Notes: a model not told the origin generated them from the letters alone. A DNA stretch of 64,000 nt from Purshia tridentata (GCA_003254885.1 QANT01002691.1:26278-90277), one strand, 5' to 3'. Shown: positions 35,929 to 48,430, counted from the first letter of the stretch. Numbers and translations: made by a program.

Positions 35929-37326
35929 TTAATTCCAACAGTTCAGGAACGCCAAGCTACTCAGCAGCAGTCCAAAAAGGATAGAAGTTGAAGTATCTTT
36001 CTTTTTTGTACCCCCAGGTGTTGAAGTAGAATTGTCTTTCCTCATTTTGATTAGAGCTTTTCCACCAGCACTGGGGTCAATCATCCCATTTGAAAGAGGG
36101 ATTCTCTTCTTCCAGCAATCATTATCTTTGAAAATGGCAACGGCACATAAACAATCATTTAGGCAATTCTGCCTGCACCAATCCTCAGTAACTGGCTGAA
36201 AATGCTCATACTCAGAATAAGGCCAATCTGTGTTTTGCATCTCTTGAAAATAAAAAGTATCTGTTTCTAGTGAGGCTTCATTACAACTTTGTGATACAAA
36301 GTCCTGTTTACATCCTTTCAGCTCATCATTTGGATCAACAAAGCTGTAACCAACTGGGCACTGGCAACTTGGTCCTTCATCATCATGTCTACATAAGCTG
36401 TTGAACCCACATGCACCACCACCTGTCTCTTCCCTAATTGATGTGCATACATTTGAAGGCATGAGGGACAAAGTAGACCAAGCCATTGGCCACGTTCCCA
36501 CACTTGAGCTAGTGCTTTTAGGGTACACATAGTACCTAAAAACTCCATTGTACTCAAGAGTTGCTCTCTGGTAGAAATCCTGCACTGAAAATGTATAATT
36601 GGATGATACCATACCAAGTATTGTCCCATTCTTGGCTGTAAGGTAAATAGAGCCAGATTGGTTGAAGATGACCTGATTTCCACTACCAAAAGTTTGGGTT
36701 GACCAATAAGCAAAATTAGGAGAATCCAAGGGGAAATTCGTTGTATAAAGCACAAGATTTCCATCCGGTTGTAGTGTAAGCTGGAATCTCCCTCTTGAGT
36801 AATTGGCTGCCGTGTAGCGAGAAAAAACTTTGCTGTCTTGATTTAGAGTCTGTGTGGGTAAGATTGTATCAGTTGGTTGATCAAAACTCTCCCACAAATT
36901 GATCGATTTCCGGTTAGCCAGCACAAAATTTCCTGTGTCAAGCATAGCTGCATAAGCAACTCCAGTACCAGCAGAATCAGCAATCCATATTTGTTTGCCT
37001 GTTACAGTATCATTCAGCCTAAAGTGGCCATCTGCAGTGAGTTCAACTGTGGATCCTTTTTGCACTAGATTATTGCCATTGGCTGACCAAACAATACTTC
37101 TTTCAGGTATTTTGTTAAACCAGATGGCTAGTAAAAAGCCATTTTTACCAATTTTTTGGAAACCAAAAGCAAACTCCCCAGATGGTGAAGTCCAAAAGGA
37201 GTTACTGTCCAATGCAGTGAGGGATGAGCCTAATGATACATTCTTGTAAGTTTCAGCATTGCTGGAAAATGACATCAATAGAAGGAGAAACAGAAAGCAT
37301 AAAGCATATGGTAGTTCAAAAGCCAT
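35929..37326 (-). pseudogene. LecRK copy 2, kinase lost (ectodomain plus partial membrane helix)
   Basis: Open frame of 465 aa starting at MAFELPYALCFLFLLLLMSF (Met at 37324-37326). Signal peptide, B-lectin domain, EGF-like cluster (GGGACGFNSLCRHDDEG) and PAN domain (WCRQNCLNDCLCAVAIF) are all present and uninterrupted. The frame then runs into a shortened hydrophobic segment (ILFGLLLSSLAFLNCWN) and stops. The whole kinase is missing. A scrap of the original C-terminus survives at 35663-35740, separated by a fold-back element. It is probably a pseudogene. An expressed lectin-only decoy is possible because the ectodomain frame is intact. Confidence 0.85.
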
Positions 37327-38229
37327 ATAGTACAAAAGGAGCAATATTTCTCTGATGTTTTTCTTCCCTGGTCTACTAGGATTAATTAGACAGCAAATTC
37401 AGATCATGTCTAATAAGACTAATATATGTACATATATAGATCTTTTCTTGGACACAGTGACGATTAAAAAACGAACCATTGGTGTAAGCTAGGGGTAAGG
37501 CACGTGGATGTGGCTTTTTGGATTGTTCTAGAGTCTTTTCCACTGCTTTTGAAGCACTGATCTATAACTAACTAAATATGTTAAATGCTCTTTTTTTTGG
37601 CCACCTAAATATGTTAAATGCTAATTGCATAAAATATGTAAACTTATTAAGTCAAGAAAATGAGCAATTACATATTCATGAGATTAAATGGATTTTGTTT
37701 ACTTTAATTATCCTAGAAAATAAACCGTTACTGTAATCGTTAAACATGAAGATTTGGCTTTTTTGATTTGTCAAAGAAAAGAAAAACGTTTTCCAATATT
37801 TTAGAAGTATTTACCACTATATAATTATATAACTACCCTTAATTATTTTTTATCCAAAGCATGTATTTCTCAACATATCAACCATGTCCCAAAGACCATA
37901 ATATATAATAAAATAAAATTAAAATAAAAAATCAATGAAAGCAAACAATATATGAATATACAAGTGTGAAAAGAGAGAGAGTTATTATGTATTGTGTATA
38001 GATCAAAATCAAATAATTATAAACAAAGAAAAAACACCATTAATTATTTGAGTTTTTCGTACAATAATTTTTGACAATTAGGTCTTAACCAATTGGTTTA
38101 GTGGATCACATTAATTTCTTCTTTATTATTAATAAAATATAAAAAAGTGTCTGGCGTGGCCCACCCATGACTCATGACCCATTCACCCGTGACCCGACCA
38201 CGCATCAAACCGCGCGTTAATCAGCACAT
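37327..38229. other. Intergenic DNA
   Basis: LecRK copy 2 promoter side and AT-rich DNA. No gene seen. Confidence 0.5.
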
Positions 38230-38238
38230 GGCGGGAAA
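38230..38238 (-). promoter_or_regulatory. E2F-type site upstream of the WD40 gene
   Basis: ggcgggaaa is the reverse complement of TTTCCCGCC, a perfect match to the E2F consensus TTTSSCGS. It lies about 230 bp before the predicted start codon, in a locally GC-rich patch (38190-38240), in an otherwise AT-rich promoter. Confidence 0.55.
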
Positions 38239-38465
38239 ATTGAATCCACACAATAAAAATGCCACTTTTAAGCCCCACTTTTTGCTATGATAGATAATTA
38301 TTCACTCTCATGGACAAATTCTTAGTCCCTCTCAAGCCCTCACCTCAAAATTCCACTAAACCCATTCGAAGGTAAATCCAGATCGGTATCCCCTCCCAAT
38401 TTATCTGCTTCAAATTTTCTTTTCTTTTAAAATTGAGCTTTGAGGTCTTTATTGTTTAGGCACAA

Positions 38466-41400
38466 ATGGAGTCGAAGCCTGATCGAATTGAACGGAAGGT
38501 TGGAGCCAAAGTACCGCCATTCCGTCTCTGGCTTACTCATACAATCCTATTCGGAGGTGGTGCACGATTTATCTATTTTGCCATGGCTGAGTTGTCAATT
38601 AGTTTTTTTTTTTTGGAGTCAATTAGTTAGCTACACAGCCTACACTCTGCTAGTACATTGATTTATTTGGTTATTTTGCTGTTTGATATAGATTAGGGCA
38701 TTTCCGCATTTGTACCACATCGACGGCAGACAGTGTCAAACCCATGTATGCAATATTACCAACCCAATTTGTTAACTTATTATTATTATTATTGAAATTT
38801 TGATTATTTTGTGAGCTTTTTATTTATGTAGATGAATCGGATCATTTATGGCACGCATTTTGGTCTTCCAGTGTCAAATAGAAAGTCAGTATCTATTCTC
38901 ATATATATATATATATTCATGTGTTTGATATGCGGTAGAAAACATTGCTCATTATAATTTATTTTCAGGCAAGGAATCTCTGCACTGGATTTTGACAAGA
39001 AGGTAATCCATTTTGAGTTTTCTTTTGCTAGTTATGTTTCGTTTTGTGTGTGTGTGTGTGTGTGTGTTTCCTTTACTTTTCACTTCATTTCTTGTATTTA
39101 CGTCTTGGCATTTTGTCCTTTTCTCCTTTNTTTGTGTGTGTGTGTGTGTGTGTGTTTCCTTTACTTTTCACTTCATTTCTTGTATTTACATCTTGGCATT
39201 TTGTCTTTTTCTACTTTGCAAACTTTATATCAGGGAATATACCTGGTATCCGTAACCAAATCGGGGTGCTTAACAGTGCATGACTTCGAAACTCTTTATT
39301 GCCAAAGTAATGAACCATTGCTATGTAAGTGCCTTCACTACAGCTTGTTATCTCTTGAGATGGAATGGTAAGGATATGTAATTTAATCATGGGCTTATTA
39401 CAAAACACATCCATCAGAAAGTTTACATTCATCAGAAAGTTAAGTTAAGGGGCATGATACCAGAATATTTTACATTTGGTCCATATACATTTTCTACTAA
39501 TATTTATGTATTTGTTTAAATGGATTTTTGTTACTATCTCATTTCTGTTATAATGCAAGGAAAACATTCTTTTTATTTCTCATAGATGCTAATCCATCTT
39601 GTGCTAATTACAACACCTTTTACTTAGCTTTTTTTACCCCTCTGTTCCTGCTAGGCTTGAAGGAAAATGAAGCAAAACATGTGTTGCACCTTTCCTTACC
39701 TCAACAACTCGACTTTGTACGGTGGAATCTTGCTAACCAAGATGAGGTTTGAGTGCAATACAACTTTTACTGATTGTTATATATAAATATAACAATCAGG
39801 TAGGTTATAGATGATTGTTATAATATTTGTCCGGTGGACACTTGAAAGCTGTTGTGTCACTCAAATTTTTAACCATATCAATTTTGATGAATTTGGTTGG
39901 TTTACTATTAGTCCGATAAACTTAAGCTATTACAATGTGGACCAACAGTTACTTTATACTCTAAAACACTCCACTTTGATGACCTTATTTCACCTGGATT
40001 TCTAACCTTTAAGATTTGTCTAATTTATTTTCATTAGGTCGTTTGCACATCCATGAAAAGGAATGAAGTACTTATATTTGATATTGGTTACATCTCTTCT
40101 GAACCATCGGAGGTAAGTTTCTCTTTTCATCTTTCATCATACTTCTGATATACTCTCTTTGGAAATGTATGCAGTAATCTGCTCCAATGGGCATTCATTA
40201 TGTCATTTTGTCAACTTAAAAATGTGTTGTTAGATGTGTTTTTTTTTTGTTTTTTTGGTATTCATTTTACTTGCAGCATGAAAATCACCTAACCATGTTT
40301 TTTTTTTTCTAAAATGTGTTGTTAGATGTGTTTTTTTTTTTTGGTATTCATTTTACTTGCAGCATGAAAATCACCTAACCATGTTTTTTTTTTCTTTTTT
40401 TAAAAAGAAACTTTAGAAGGATGCAAACACAAACATGCAGACATGCACTCTCTCTCACATACACACACAACACATAAATGATTTAATTGAGGACAATGTA
40501 GTGAGGGGGCCAATTCCAAGTTTTGTAGGTCTTGTCAGGTTAGAACCTTAGTATGTGATGAACTCCTCTATGCAAATAAATTTCTGTTGACAAATTCTAT
40601 CATCTTTATCTTTGTTTTTTCATTCAAATATGTCTAGTATGCGGGCCATGTACTGGTACAAAATTCTTTGTATAATATGCTGCTTATATATTGACATGAT
40701 ATTCTCTTCGTATATGATTGTAACTATTCTTCACTTTTGGATCCAGGTGTTAAAAACAAGACTTGGTATTACTGGCCTTGGGTCTAATATTCATAAAGGT
40801 CTTTCTGATCTTGCTTTTACTTCACTTGATGGTTCAAGGTTGGTGAAAATAGGATAAACCTTTTGTTTTTTCCCAGTCTTCAACGATATTATGAGTTCTG
40901 ACAAAAGAAGAAAAGAATGAACTTATGAGAGACTTGGAAAGTATATCTGATTTATAGAGGAATATACTTAGTCATGAGGTCTATGCATGCCAGTATGCCA
41001 CTAGTTAACTTACTGGAAGTAAGGCTTAAAGTGTAGTTGAGACGTGCCCATATGTAATTCTCAACATATATCCTTTCTTTCAATCCCAAAGTTCAAACAA
41101 ATGTCAACTGGCTTTAGAACCAGTGCAGGAAATTCACGGGTAAATTTCTTGGTTGTATCAGTTAGTTTGTCTTTCTAAAGCAGGATTTTCTTTTTATGGT
41201 GAATTATATTAGGGTACTTGCTTCTGATACAAATGGTGTAATCAATGTATGGGACAGAAGAATGAGTCTATTTCCATGTCTTGAACTTACGACGAATTCC
41301 CGTGGAACCCTCAATAGCATCCAATTAAATGTTGAAAATCAGGTCTGTAGTAATTCAGATTTTTGTTTAAATCAGTTATCTTTACATTGACATTTATTTC

Positions 41401-44400
41401 TAAAGGAGTTTTAACAATTATATATATATATATATATTTTTCAGATTGTTTTTGGAGCTGGAAAGCATGGGTTTATTTATGTATGGGATCTTCGTGGTGG
41501 AAGAACATCTGCTTTTCAAAGTCATAAAGAAGTAATTTTGGGTTCTTATTTTTAATTAAATATTTTTATTTTCTAACTTCATATAATTTTACAAGAACTG
41601 AAAATCATCACACTGAACTATTGCTAGCAGTTCTGCTAATTGTCAAGGATAATCTTGACAAAATATTGGACTTGATTGGTATATTTATGTTCTGCAGAAC
41701 AAGAGTAATAAGTTTTTTTTGTTTGTATAGATATGTCATCCACCTCTAACGTCATTGAAGTTATCATCAATGTTAGAGAAAATTGGACCTCTCAAGGTAT
41801 CACATATGTTTAGTATTTACAAAAAATGTTGTTGGAAAAAAATAATTAGTTCATACAGAGCTGTGTTTATGTATTATACCTTGTAAGTACTGTATATTTG
41901 TTCATATTCTCATATTGAAGACAAAATCCATAAACAAATTACTGTCAGTAATGTGAACAGTGAGTTAGGTCTATTTTACTAGACCAATGCTGTATTGAAA
42001 TCATGATTTGCATACTCTTGACTAACACAACAAATTATTCTCATTCCTTTCAGGCACAATCAGAAATTGTTCCTAAGGATATACTCCATTAATTTTGATC
42101 CATCTTGCCCTAACCAATTGGCATTCCATCTTGATGATGGTTGGTAGGTCATGGGGTGAAATCTTTTCTACTACTACTATTCTGAATGTACAGCTGTATT
42201 TTTCTGACACTTGCTAACTTATTTTCTGAATTAAAAAAATCTTATTTGGAAATAGATTATGGTCTAAGTCAAAGTGAGATGTACTCTAGAAAACAATAGG
42301 AGTACACGCATTATGCATGCCATATAGCCTTTAATGATGTTTCCAATTAGAATATGATATAGCTTTCTCCTCCGAAAAACATCTCTAACATAATGTGTAT
42401 GTTTTCTTGCTTGTACCTCATTTAATGTAGGTCAGGTGTTTTGGACGTTTATAATTTTCAAGTTACACATATTCACTGTCCTCCACCTGCTTGGCTGTAA
42501 GTAAAGTTAAATCCATTCAATCCATTCAATATGCTGTATTAACATTGGAAAGATTAGCATCTTGTGTTTAATAGCTCTGTTTATATCCTGTTCATTTTGA
42601 GGGAGTAGAAATGATTCTGGTGTGCCAGCTGATCTGTCATATTTGAGAAAACCTTCATGGCTACCAACCAATTCAGTAAGGAACTTCAATTATTGGTCCC
42701 CCCCTTTCTTTCATTATTTAATGTCATTTTCAGGTTGTTATGTAAATGAAATACATTTTGGTCGGCTTTGTTTTGTGCATAGCCATAGGTTTGATTGCAT
42801 GTGGAACTTGTGATGGTAGCATATAATTTGTTTATCAATTCACCAGCTTCTCTTGAACAAAGCATTATCTTGAATTGCTTATAAGTGGCCTTTTATTTTA
42901 CCCGTGGTGGTATTAGTTAAGAGTAGAATTGAATATTAACTTTGGTTAGAGAAATTATCAGATGAAATTTTGGAATCTAAAGTAATCAGGGGTACACAAG
43001 AACAAAGCAGTATTTATGTGCTTTGTTAAGCTCACTAACTTGCAGAACACGGGTATATATTTGTCTAAAACAGATAATTTTTTGCTTATATTTCATACTG
43101 CATTTCCATTTGCAGAACCTGACTGTTTCTTATTTAGACATTTTTAATTTTTTTGAATGAGAATTCCTGTCTAATAAGCAGTTCTTCTATCCTTGATTCT
43201 TGCTCAGCAATCAATGTACAGGGTGGAATTGGGAAGTCACGTTGCTTTAATTTGACACAATGATTGGAAACTTTACATCATTGCTGCTTTTATACTTTGA
43301 GTCATTTCTCATTTGGTTACCTGTGGCAATACTATGCACCTTTTATTTTGTTGGCCTTAAATTTAATCATTACAATGGGTACCCATTTCTATGATATTGT
43401 ACAGAAAGGTCTTAAGGCTTTCACTCTCTTACCAAACTTAGTATTTGGCTACTCCAATGTTTTCTAATGCAGATCTATGTTGTTGCATCATCAACTGATA
43501 GTGGCATTCATATTTTGGATTTCTATCCAGATTCAAGCTCTCCTAGCCATGTGGAGTACAAGTAAGACACTCCTTACCACTTTACTATAGAGTTTTGTTA
43601 ATTAGCCATCAGGTCTACCCTGGCTTAAGACCATTATTGGTTAAATAGGAATAGCAAAGTGGGCCTTTGTAGCCAAGCAGTTCTTATTTTCAGAACGAGA
43701 GCCACTGGGTTCAACCCTGGAAAAGGGTTTTGTTTTGGGGAGGATACCCCTACTGTGCTGCCTAAAATTTGCCGTTTTGCAAGAGTATGGCAAAGTACAA
43801 GTCCTAAACTGGACTGGTATGAACATTAGCAAATTAATAATTTAATACATGACCTGCTTCTTTTATATTTGGCCCTTTGTCTGCATACGCACTCGCGTGT
43901 GTGAGCATGCTGCTATCTACTTTCCTGTGCATTTCCTGTTAAAACAATTTTATTTTTGTTTCTTATTGTTGTAGTGAGGATGTACAGAGTCTTTCTGGAG
44001 TAAAGAATCAAGACAAGCAAAATAGGTTTGTTCCATTGTCTGAAGGAGTTGCTGCATGTGCAGTTCATCCCCTCAACAGTACCATCATAGCTGGAACAAG
44101 GGTTTGTATTCTTAAAACTCTACTTTATTATTCATGTTTTTCAGATCCTAAAAAGTTCTTTTAAAACTCCTATGACATGACTTCTACTCCAATTATACAC
44201 ATGCACATGCATGTACGTCTTACTAGATCTGTGCATGGGTTTCATGAGATACACTATTGAGTCTTGACCCAACCTACACTCTCAGTCATATAAGACTTTG
44301 CAATGCTTCAGTTATTGCATTTGATCATGAGCTCATATTCATTCACCCTCATTCAATAACACTGACAATAAGGCCTAATACTTTATGGATGATTGGTTTC

Positions 44401-44447
44401 AGAATTCATCTTTGCTCATGATTTCCCAAAGTCACAAACCATGTTAA
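38466..44447 (+). CDS. WD40-repeat protein with WDxR motifs (possible DDB1-CUL4 adaptor)
   Basis: Seventeen exons join in frame to 426 aa: 38466-38498, 38692-38745, 38832-38884, 38969-39002, 39234-39324, 39655-39746, 40038-40112, 40747-40838, 41213-41342, 41445-41531, 41731-41796, 42064-42143, 42431-42496, 42609-42675, 43473-43561, 43975-44101 and 44403-44447. The N-terminus is MESKPDRIERK. Several WD-like blades are visible, two with clear ends: GVINVWDRR and GFIYVWDLR. Both carry the WDxR signature of DWD proteins that bind DDB1 in CUL4 ubiquitin ligases, so a substrate-receptor role (DCAF-like) is a reasonable inference. The C-terminus is NSSLLMISQSHKPC. Exon 1 (11 codons) and the acceptor of exon 12 are the least certain choices. 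An E2F-type site lies upstream. Confidence 0.82.
39041..39215. repeat. Duplicated (TG)n-containing unit around a single N
   Basis: In intron 4 of the WD40 gene a unit of about 90 bp, (TG)n followed by tttcctttacttttcact and so on, occurs twice, at about 39041-39129 and 39131-39215, with an ambiguous base at 39130 between them. The copies differ at a few positions (for example acgtcttgg against acatcttgg). Confidence 0.85.
40219..40399. repeat. Tandem duplication of about 92 bp in a WD40 gene intron
   Basis: Copies at about 40219-40310 and 40311-40399 share aatgtgttgttagatgtg, a T run, ggtattcattttacttgcag and catgaaaatcacctaacc. They differ mainly in the length of the T runs. Located in intron 7. 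Confidence 0.85.
43650..43810 (+). mobile_element. Possible tRNA-derived SINE fragment
   Basis: In intron 15 of the WD40 gene, a segment with a tRNA-like A-box region (gtagccaagcagttct) and a B-box-like sequence (gggttcaaccctgg) lies upstream of about 100 bp of non-tRNA sequence. No terminal poly(A)/poly(T) or target duplication was identified, so the call is tentative. Confidence 0.3.
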
Positions 44448-45617
44448 GGTGAACAACGGAAGCCAGTGTGCAGAAATGTCCAGTAGTCAAGAAAAAACTG
44501 CTGATGCGCTTGTATCATTTGTACAGTTCATAAGATGCATGCAAATGTGAAGAACCTGGAACTATATATCCATCAACCAATTCACTCAATGAGCATAACA
44601 AACCCCGGATGAACTTCCATTCATGAGCGTTGAAGTTTGGTATTAAATGATAATTGGTCAGCTCACGGGTCATATATTCAGAAGGCTAGAGGTGCTTTAT
44701 TTTGTAGACCATTCTGTGGTGTAACTGAACATTGTATAGGGTTTAAGGTTATGTGGTGTACTTAAGTTATTAAGGCTATCCCGAGATTGGAAGAACATTG
44801 TAGACAACAGTGAACAGTTTTGAAAAAAATTAAGAGGAGAGAGAGATTTCCTGCTAACGATTGTCATGGTAGTGTTGTACTCAAAACTGACCTGATGCTT
44901 TCTCCCAGCCATGGGCACGCCTTTTATTTATTTATTTTATCTTGAGAAGAGGGGAATCGAACTTGGAGTCTCTTCCAACACATTACAAAGAAAAGTACAA
45001 AACCAATAACTGGTTGGATTGGATGTTTATTTGCTTTGAAGCCTCACTCTATTAATATATTATTTCTACTAAATACAATGCTCGCTGCCGTTATAACCAA
45101 TTTCACTTCTTTCAGTTTCACGCTCTAATAACGAATTTCACTGATCTATTTTTCGAATTACATGGCAACTTCAACTTTGACTGTTTGACTTGTGATATCT
45201 TTTGTGTTTCAGATCCATCCCGTCTCTCTTATGTTTCAGATTCATCCAAACATGAGCTTACTTAGGTAATTGATTTAAGAGTATTATTTGTGTAAATTTC
45301 AATTTCTCACACATAACAGACCCATCTTCATCCCATGAACATAAGCCCATCTCTGACCAAACCACGCAGGCCCGCAAAATAATGGTGTCCTAACTTGTAC
45401 TTGTATTTTTCCATTTTCGTTTCATCTTAATCTCTATATTGTTGAATCTTGTTGCAACAATGACAAATCCAAAAACTATTTACCCAATCTATATAACATA
45501 TATAGAAAACTGATGATATACATATGTCTTTAAGAATCTTCTTGTACCCAGTTTAAAACACCAGTAGCATATGGTGTTTGGCCTACAAAAACTAACAAAT
45601 TTCAAAATGACATGTGT
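44448..45617. other. Spacer between convergent WD40 and cyclin genes
   Basis: Contains 3' UTRs of both genes. No further gene is supported. Confidence 0.5.
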
Positions 45618-48210
45618 TCATGAAGATAAGAACTGAAAATTTTTGGCCGGATTTAGAAGAGCAACAGCACCATATTCAGGATTTGAGAATTTCCGATAAG
45701 CTGCTTGAAGAGCACTGTCTGCAGCGTTCAAGTGAAAGCCAACCAGGAGCTTGGCACAATCCCTGTTGCGTGACAGAACATTACTTGAATTAGTAAATTA
45801 TATATGCCTGTTGTATGAAATATGCTTACAGGAACTATATATAATATAATTATACATGAAATAAGAAATTACCTCAACTGTTCTTCGGAGTAGCCAGTGT
45901 GGTGCTTTAAAGTCTCTGTCCAGAAAGGATTCTTGTTGAGGGTACAGCGCGCAGAATAGACGGCAGCAGCAGCTATCAAGGATGGGCTGTACAAAATAAT
46001 TGTTGTATAATGCATGACAGCAAGCTGAGCTAGAAAGAAAACCATATTCTCCATCTGCAGGGTAAGACAAAGAAAATTAATATTTGTTACTTCACCGAAA
46101 AAAAGAGTTGAAATATGATACTATTTTTCTCAAAACTCCTAGGATATTAAGTACCTCCTGATCAGGTGAAACAGAAGCTTTGATATATCTAGAGAGAAAG
46201 ACATAAGGTGTCGGAACTGTCAAACACCATCCCAACTTCTCCAGAATTGCTTTCTCCATGAAACGTATATGATCATCACTATAAGCGTAGTCTGATAAGC
46301 AAACAAAGTCATGGACCTGCACATTGAAAACCCCGTTTCAGATAAAATAGAATATTTGAGAATCAGAGTATGAATATAAGAAACTTCAAGTACAATGATT
46401 AAAAAAAGTGAACAGTACTTGTGGACCCCAAACTTCCTCATATTTGCATGCTATAACCATAGAACTAATGCCAACTAGCTGAAGTTCGCTCCTCCTAATA
46501 ATCTTCATTGAAAGGTACCGATCAATTATATTCACGGTGAGGTAGAAGGTTTCAGGCATCAGTCCAAATTTCCTGTGAATTTCTGTCAACCAGTCTATGA
46601 GGATTGATCTCATCTTTGAATTTATGTCTGGTTGTGAGTCCATGTAATCATGAACTCGGCCTTCAGCCTGCATAAGACATTTTCCTTAGTAAGAGAAGAG
46701 AGAGGGAAAGGAGAAATTTGGAGGGGGGGGGGGGGGGGGNGGGGGGGGGGGGGGGGAGAGAGAGAGTAGAAAATACTTCTGCGAGCTTGTAGAACTTGTA
46801 CAAGTCATCAATGTATTCAACCACTGCTAATTCATCATTAACATCAGCTGCATCGAAATTTACAATCTGTTCCTTTGGTTTGGTGGTGACTCCACAAGCC
46901 ATAGCCTGCAGCAGACAAAAATTCAATACCCCAAAACAGAAACAGAAGCAATTCTCTCAAAATATGTTAAAAATCAATTCATATGCCAAAAGAACGTCTA
47001 AACTCACCTTGCTTCGACCTGTGAGGATCGAAGTGAGAGTCTTGACTTGCTTCCTTGAAGGCCCTTCCTTTGGCTTTGGCTTGCATCCATTAACAGGTTT
47101 ATCCTTTTCTTCTTCATTTATCACAACCACGTCCTCATTTATCGGCTTCTTTGGAGCTACTGCCACTTTCTTGGCAGGATCACTTTTTCTAATGAGAGCC
47201 CCATCTTCAACAACCGGCACTACTGGGTTCTACAAATGTAAACAGACCAATGCAATGAATTGGTATAATTAACTCCAAGTTTCAGAAAGTAGAATTTCAT
47301 TAAGAAAGTGGTCAAAGTAGTAGTCGAAGATTATTACCACATTGTTTTCTGCTTTTGATTGTGCCTGTGCCTGTGCCTGTGCTAACAGTTGTGCATGATA
47401 CCTCCTGCAACAAGTCAAGACTTTGTGATTGATTGCTTGGGCGTGTAGGCGTGCGTGCGTGTGTGTGTATGATAGTGAGAGAGAGACCTTGTGATGGGGC
47501 GAGAAATCTGAACAGGGGGCTTCCCTTCAACAACCTGAACCGCCTTATGATTAGTGAGGTCTCCAAGAGCTCGCCGGTTCCTTCTTTGTGCTTCTTCATT
47601 CTTGATTTTGCCATCCCCTATAAAAAAAAAAAAATGAACTAAACAAAATCCAGTTTTCTGTATGAAAGAAATACATGAGAATGTGACAAGATCAAGAAAT
47701 AAAACAAAACAAAATGTCCCCAAAACAATCTGGATGGCTTCAACCACAAGAAAGAACACGAAATAAATCAAAGAACACAGTTGGCACCGAACCCACAAAG
47801 AATCATAGAAACAAACATGATAGTCATTGAAAAGGATAAAGTAAAAATTAAAACCAGAAACCCAATAAATTCAATGTTCCAGATTTATTTTAAGAAAAAC
47901 GGAAATCAAGATTAAAAGAATCTAATGAAAATAATTCTAATGCAAATCAAAATGACTAGCCCTAACAACCCAATGATCAGGGGAACAGAAACCCAGTTAA
48001 AACTACAGCAAACGAGGCCAGTACAAAACCGAGAGAAATAACCATCATTTATGAACGCAGAAAAGAAAAGAATACAACTTTGAAGGAACCTATAACACAA
48101 TCACAAAACCCAAATAGAATCAGCGAACGGGAAAGCAAAACAATTGCTTAGATGAATTAAAATCAGTGAAAACCTCTGGGTTGAGGAGGAAGAACTGCTC
48201 CAGTGTCCAT
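45618..48210 (-). CDS. CYCB1: B1-type mitotic cyclin
   Basis: Nine exons on the minus strand: 48174-48210, 47488-47617, 47338-47404, 47008-47229, 46777-46905, 46419-46667, 46155-46316, 45873-46054 and 45618-45762, giving 440 aa. The D-box RRALGDLTN (about 27-35) marks it for APC/C destruction. The cyclin box begins around [16 protein letters not shown] and continues through [16 protein letters not shown] and [11 protein letters not shown], followed by the C-terminal cyclin fold ([38 protein letters not shown]). Between them lies a Lys-rich linker ([16 protein letters not shown]). It activates CDKB/CDKA for mitotic entry. Length and exon layout fit plant CYCB1. Intron 5 holds a poly-G run with one ambiguous base. 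Promoter MSA motifs support G2/M expression. The exact CYCB1 subtype cannot be assigned. Confidence 0.93.
46723..46756. repeat. Homopolymer G tract with an ambiguous base
   Basis: More than 30 G residues interrupted by one N at 46740, inside intron 5 of the cyclin gene near its acceptor. On the sense strand it is a C run within the polypyrimidine region. The real length is uncertain. Confidence 0.9.
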
Positions 48211-48349
48211 GGCAGAGATCTCCTTCTTGGGTTCGTCTTCAATGCCTTACTCAAGCAAAGTTCCTTATTTTCTCTCTGTTAACTTTTTTCTGGGTCAGAT
48301 TCTGTCTTTGTTTGCTAGGCGCTTGTGTTTCTCAGGGGTCCATGAGCAA

Positions 48350-48430
48350 AGGGTTTATATATTTGAAGCTCCCCGAACCGACGTTAGCGCCAACGGTCAA
48401 TTTTATTTCTTTGAATTTCCGACCGTTGGA
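48350..48430 (-). promoter_or_regulatory. Cyclin B1 promoter: TATA box and two MSA motifs
   Basis: A TATA-like sequence (tttatatattt, about 48353-48363) lies about 150 bp before the start codon. Just upstream are two mitosis-specific activator motifs (consensus YCYAACGGYYA): GCCAACGGTCA on the plus strand at 48389-48399 and TCCAACGGTCG on the minus strand at 48420-48430, each with one mismatch. Three-repeat MYB factors bind such sites in plant G2/M genes. Confidence 0.75.

Noticed and set aside
39013-39371. Overlapping frames with Cys-Val repeats.
   Set aside because: They are translations of the (TG)n microsatellite in an intron.
42040-42143. Apparent frameshift and stop in the WD40 gene after the acceptor ending at about 42053.
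   Set aside because: A second acceptor 10 nt downstream (ending at 42063) keeps the frame and gives KLFLRIYSINFDPSC, so no lesion is needed.
45181-45270. Alternative last exons of the WD40 gene (acceptors ending near 45213 and 45240, both in phase).
   Set aside because: The nearer exon at 44403-44447 is in phase, has a good acceptor and gives a more protein-like end (NSSLLMISQSHKPC); the distant ones would need an intron of about 1.1 kb.
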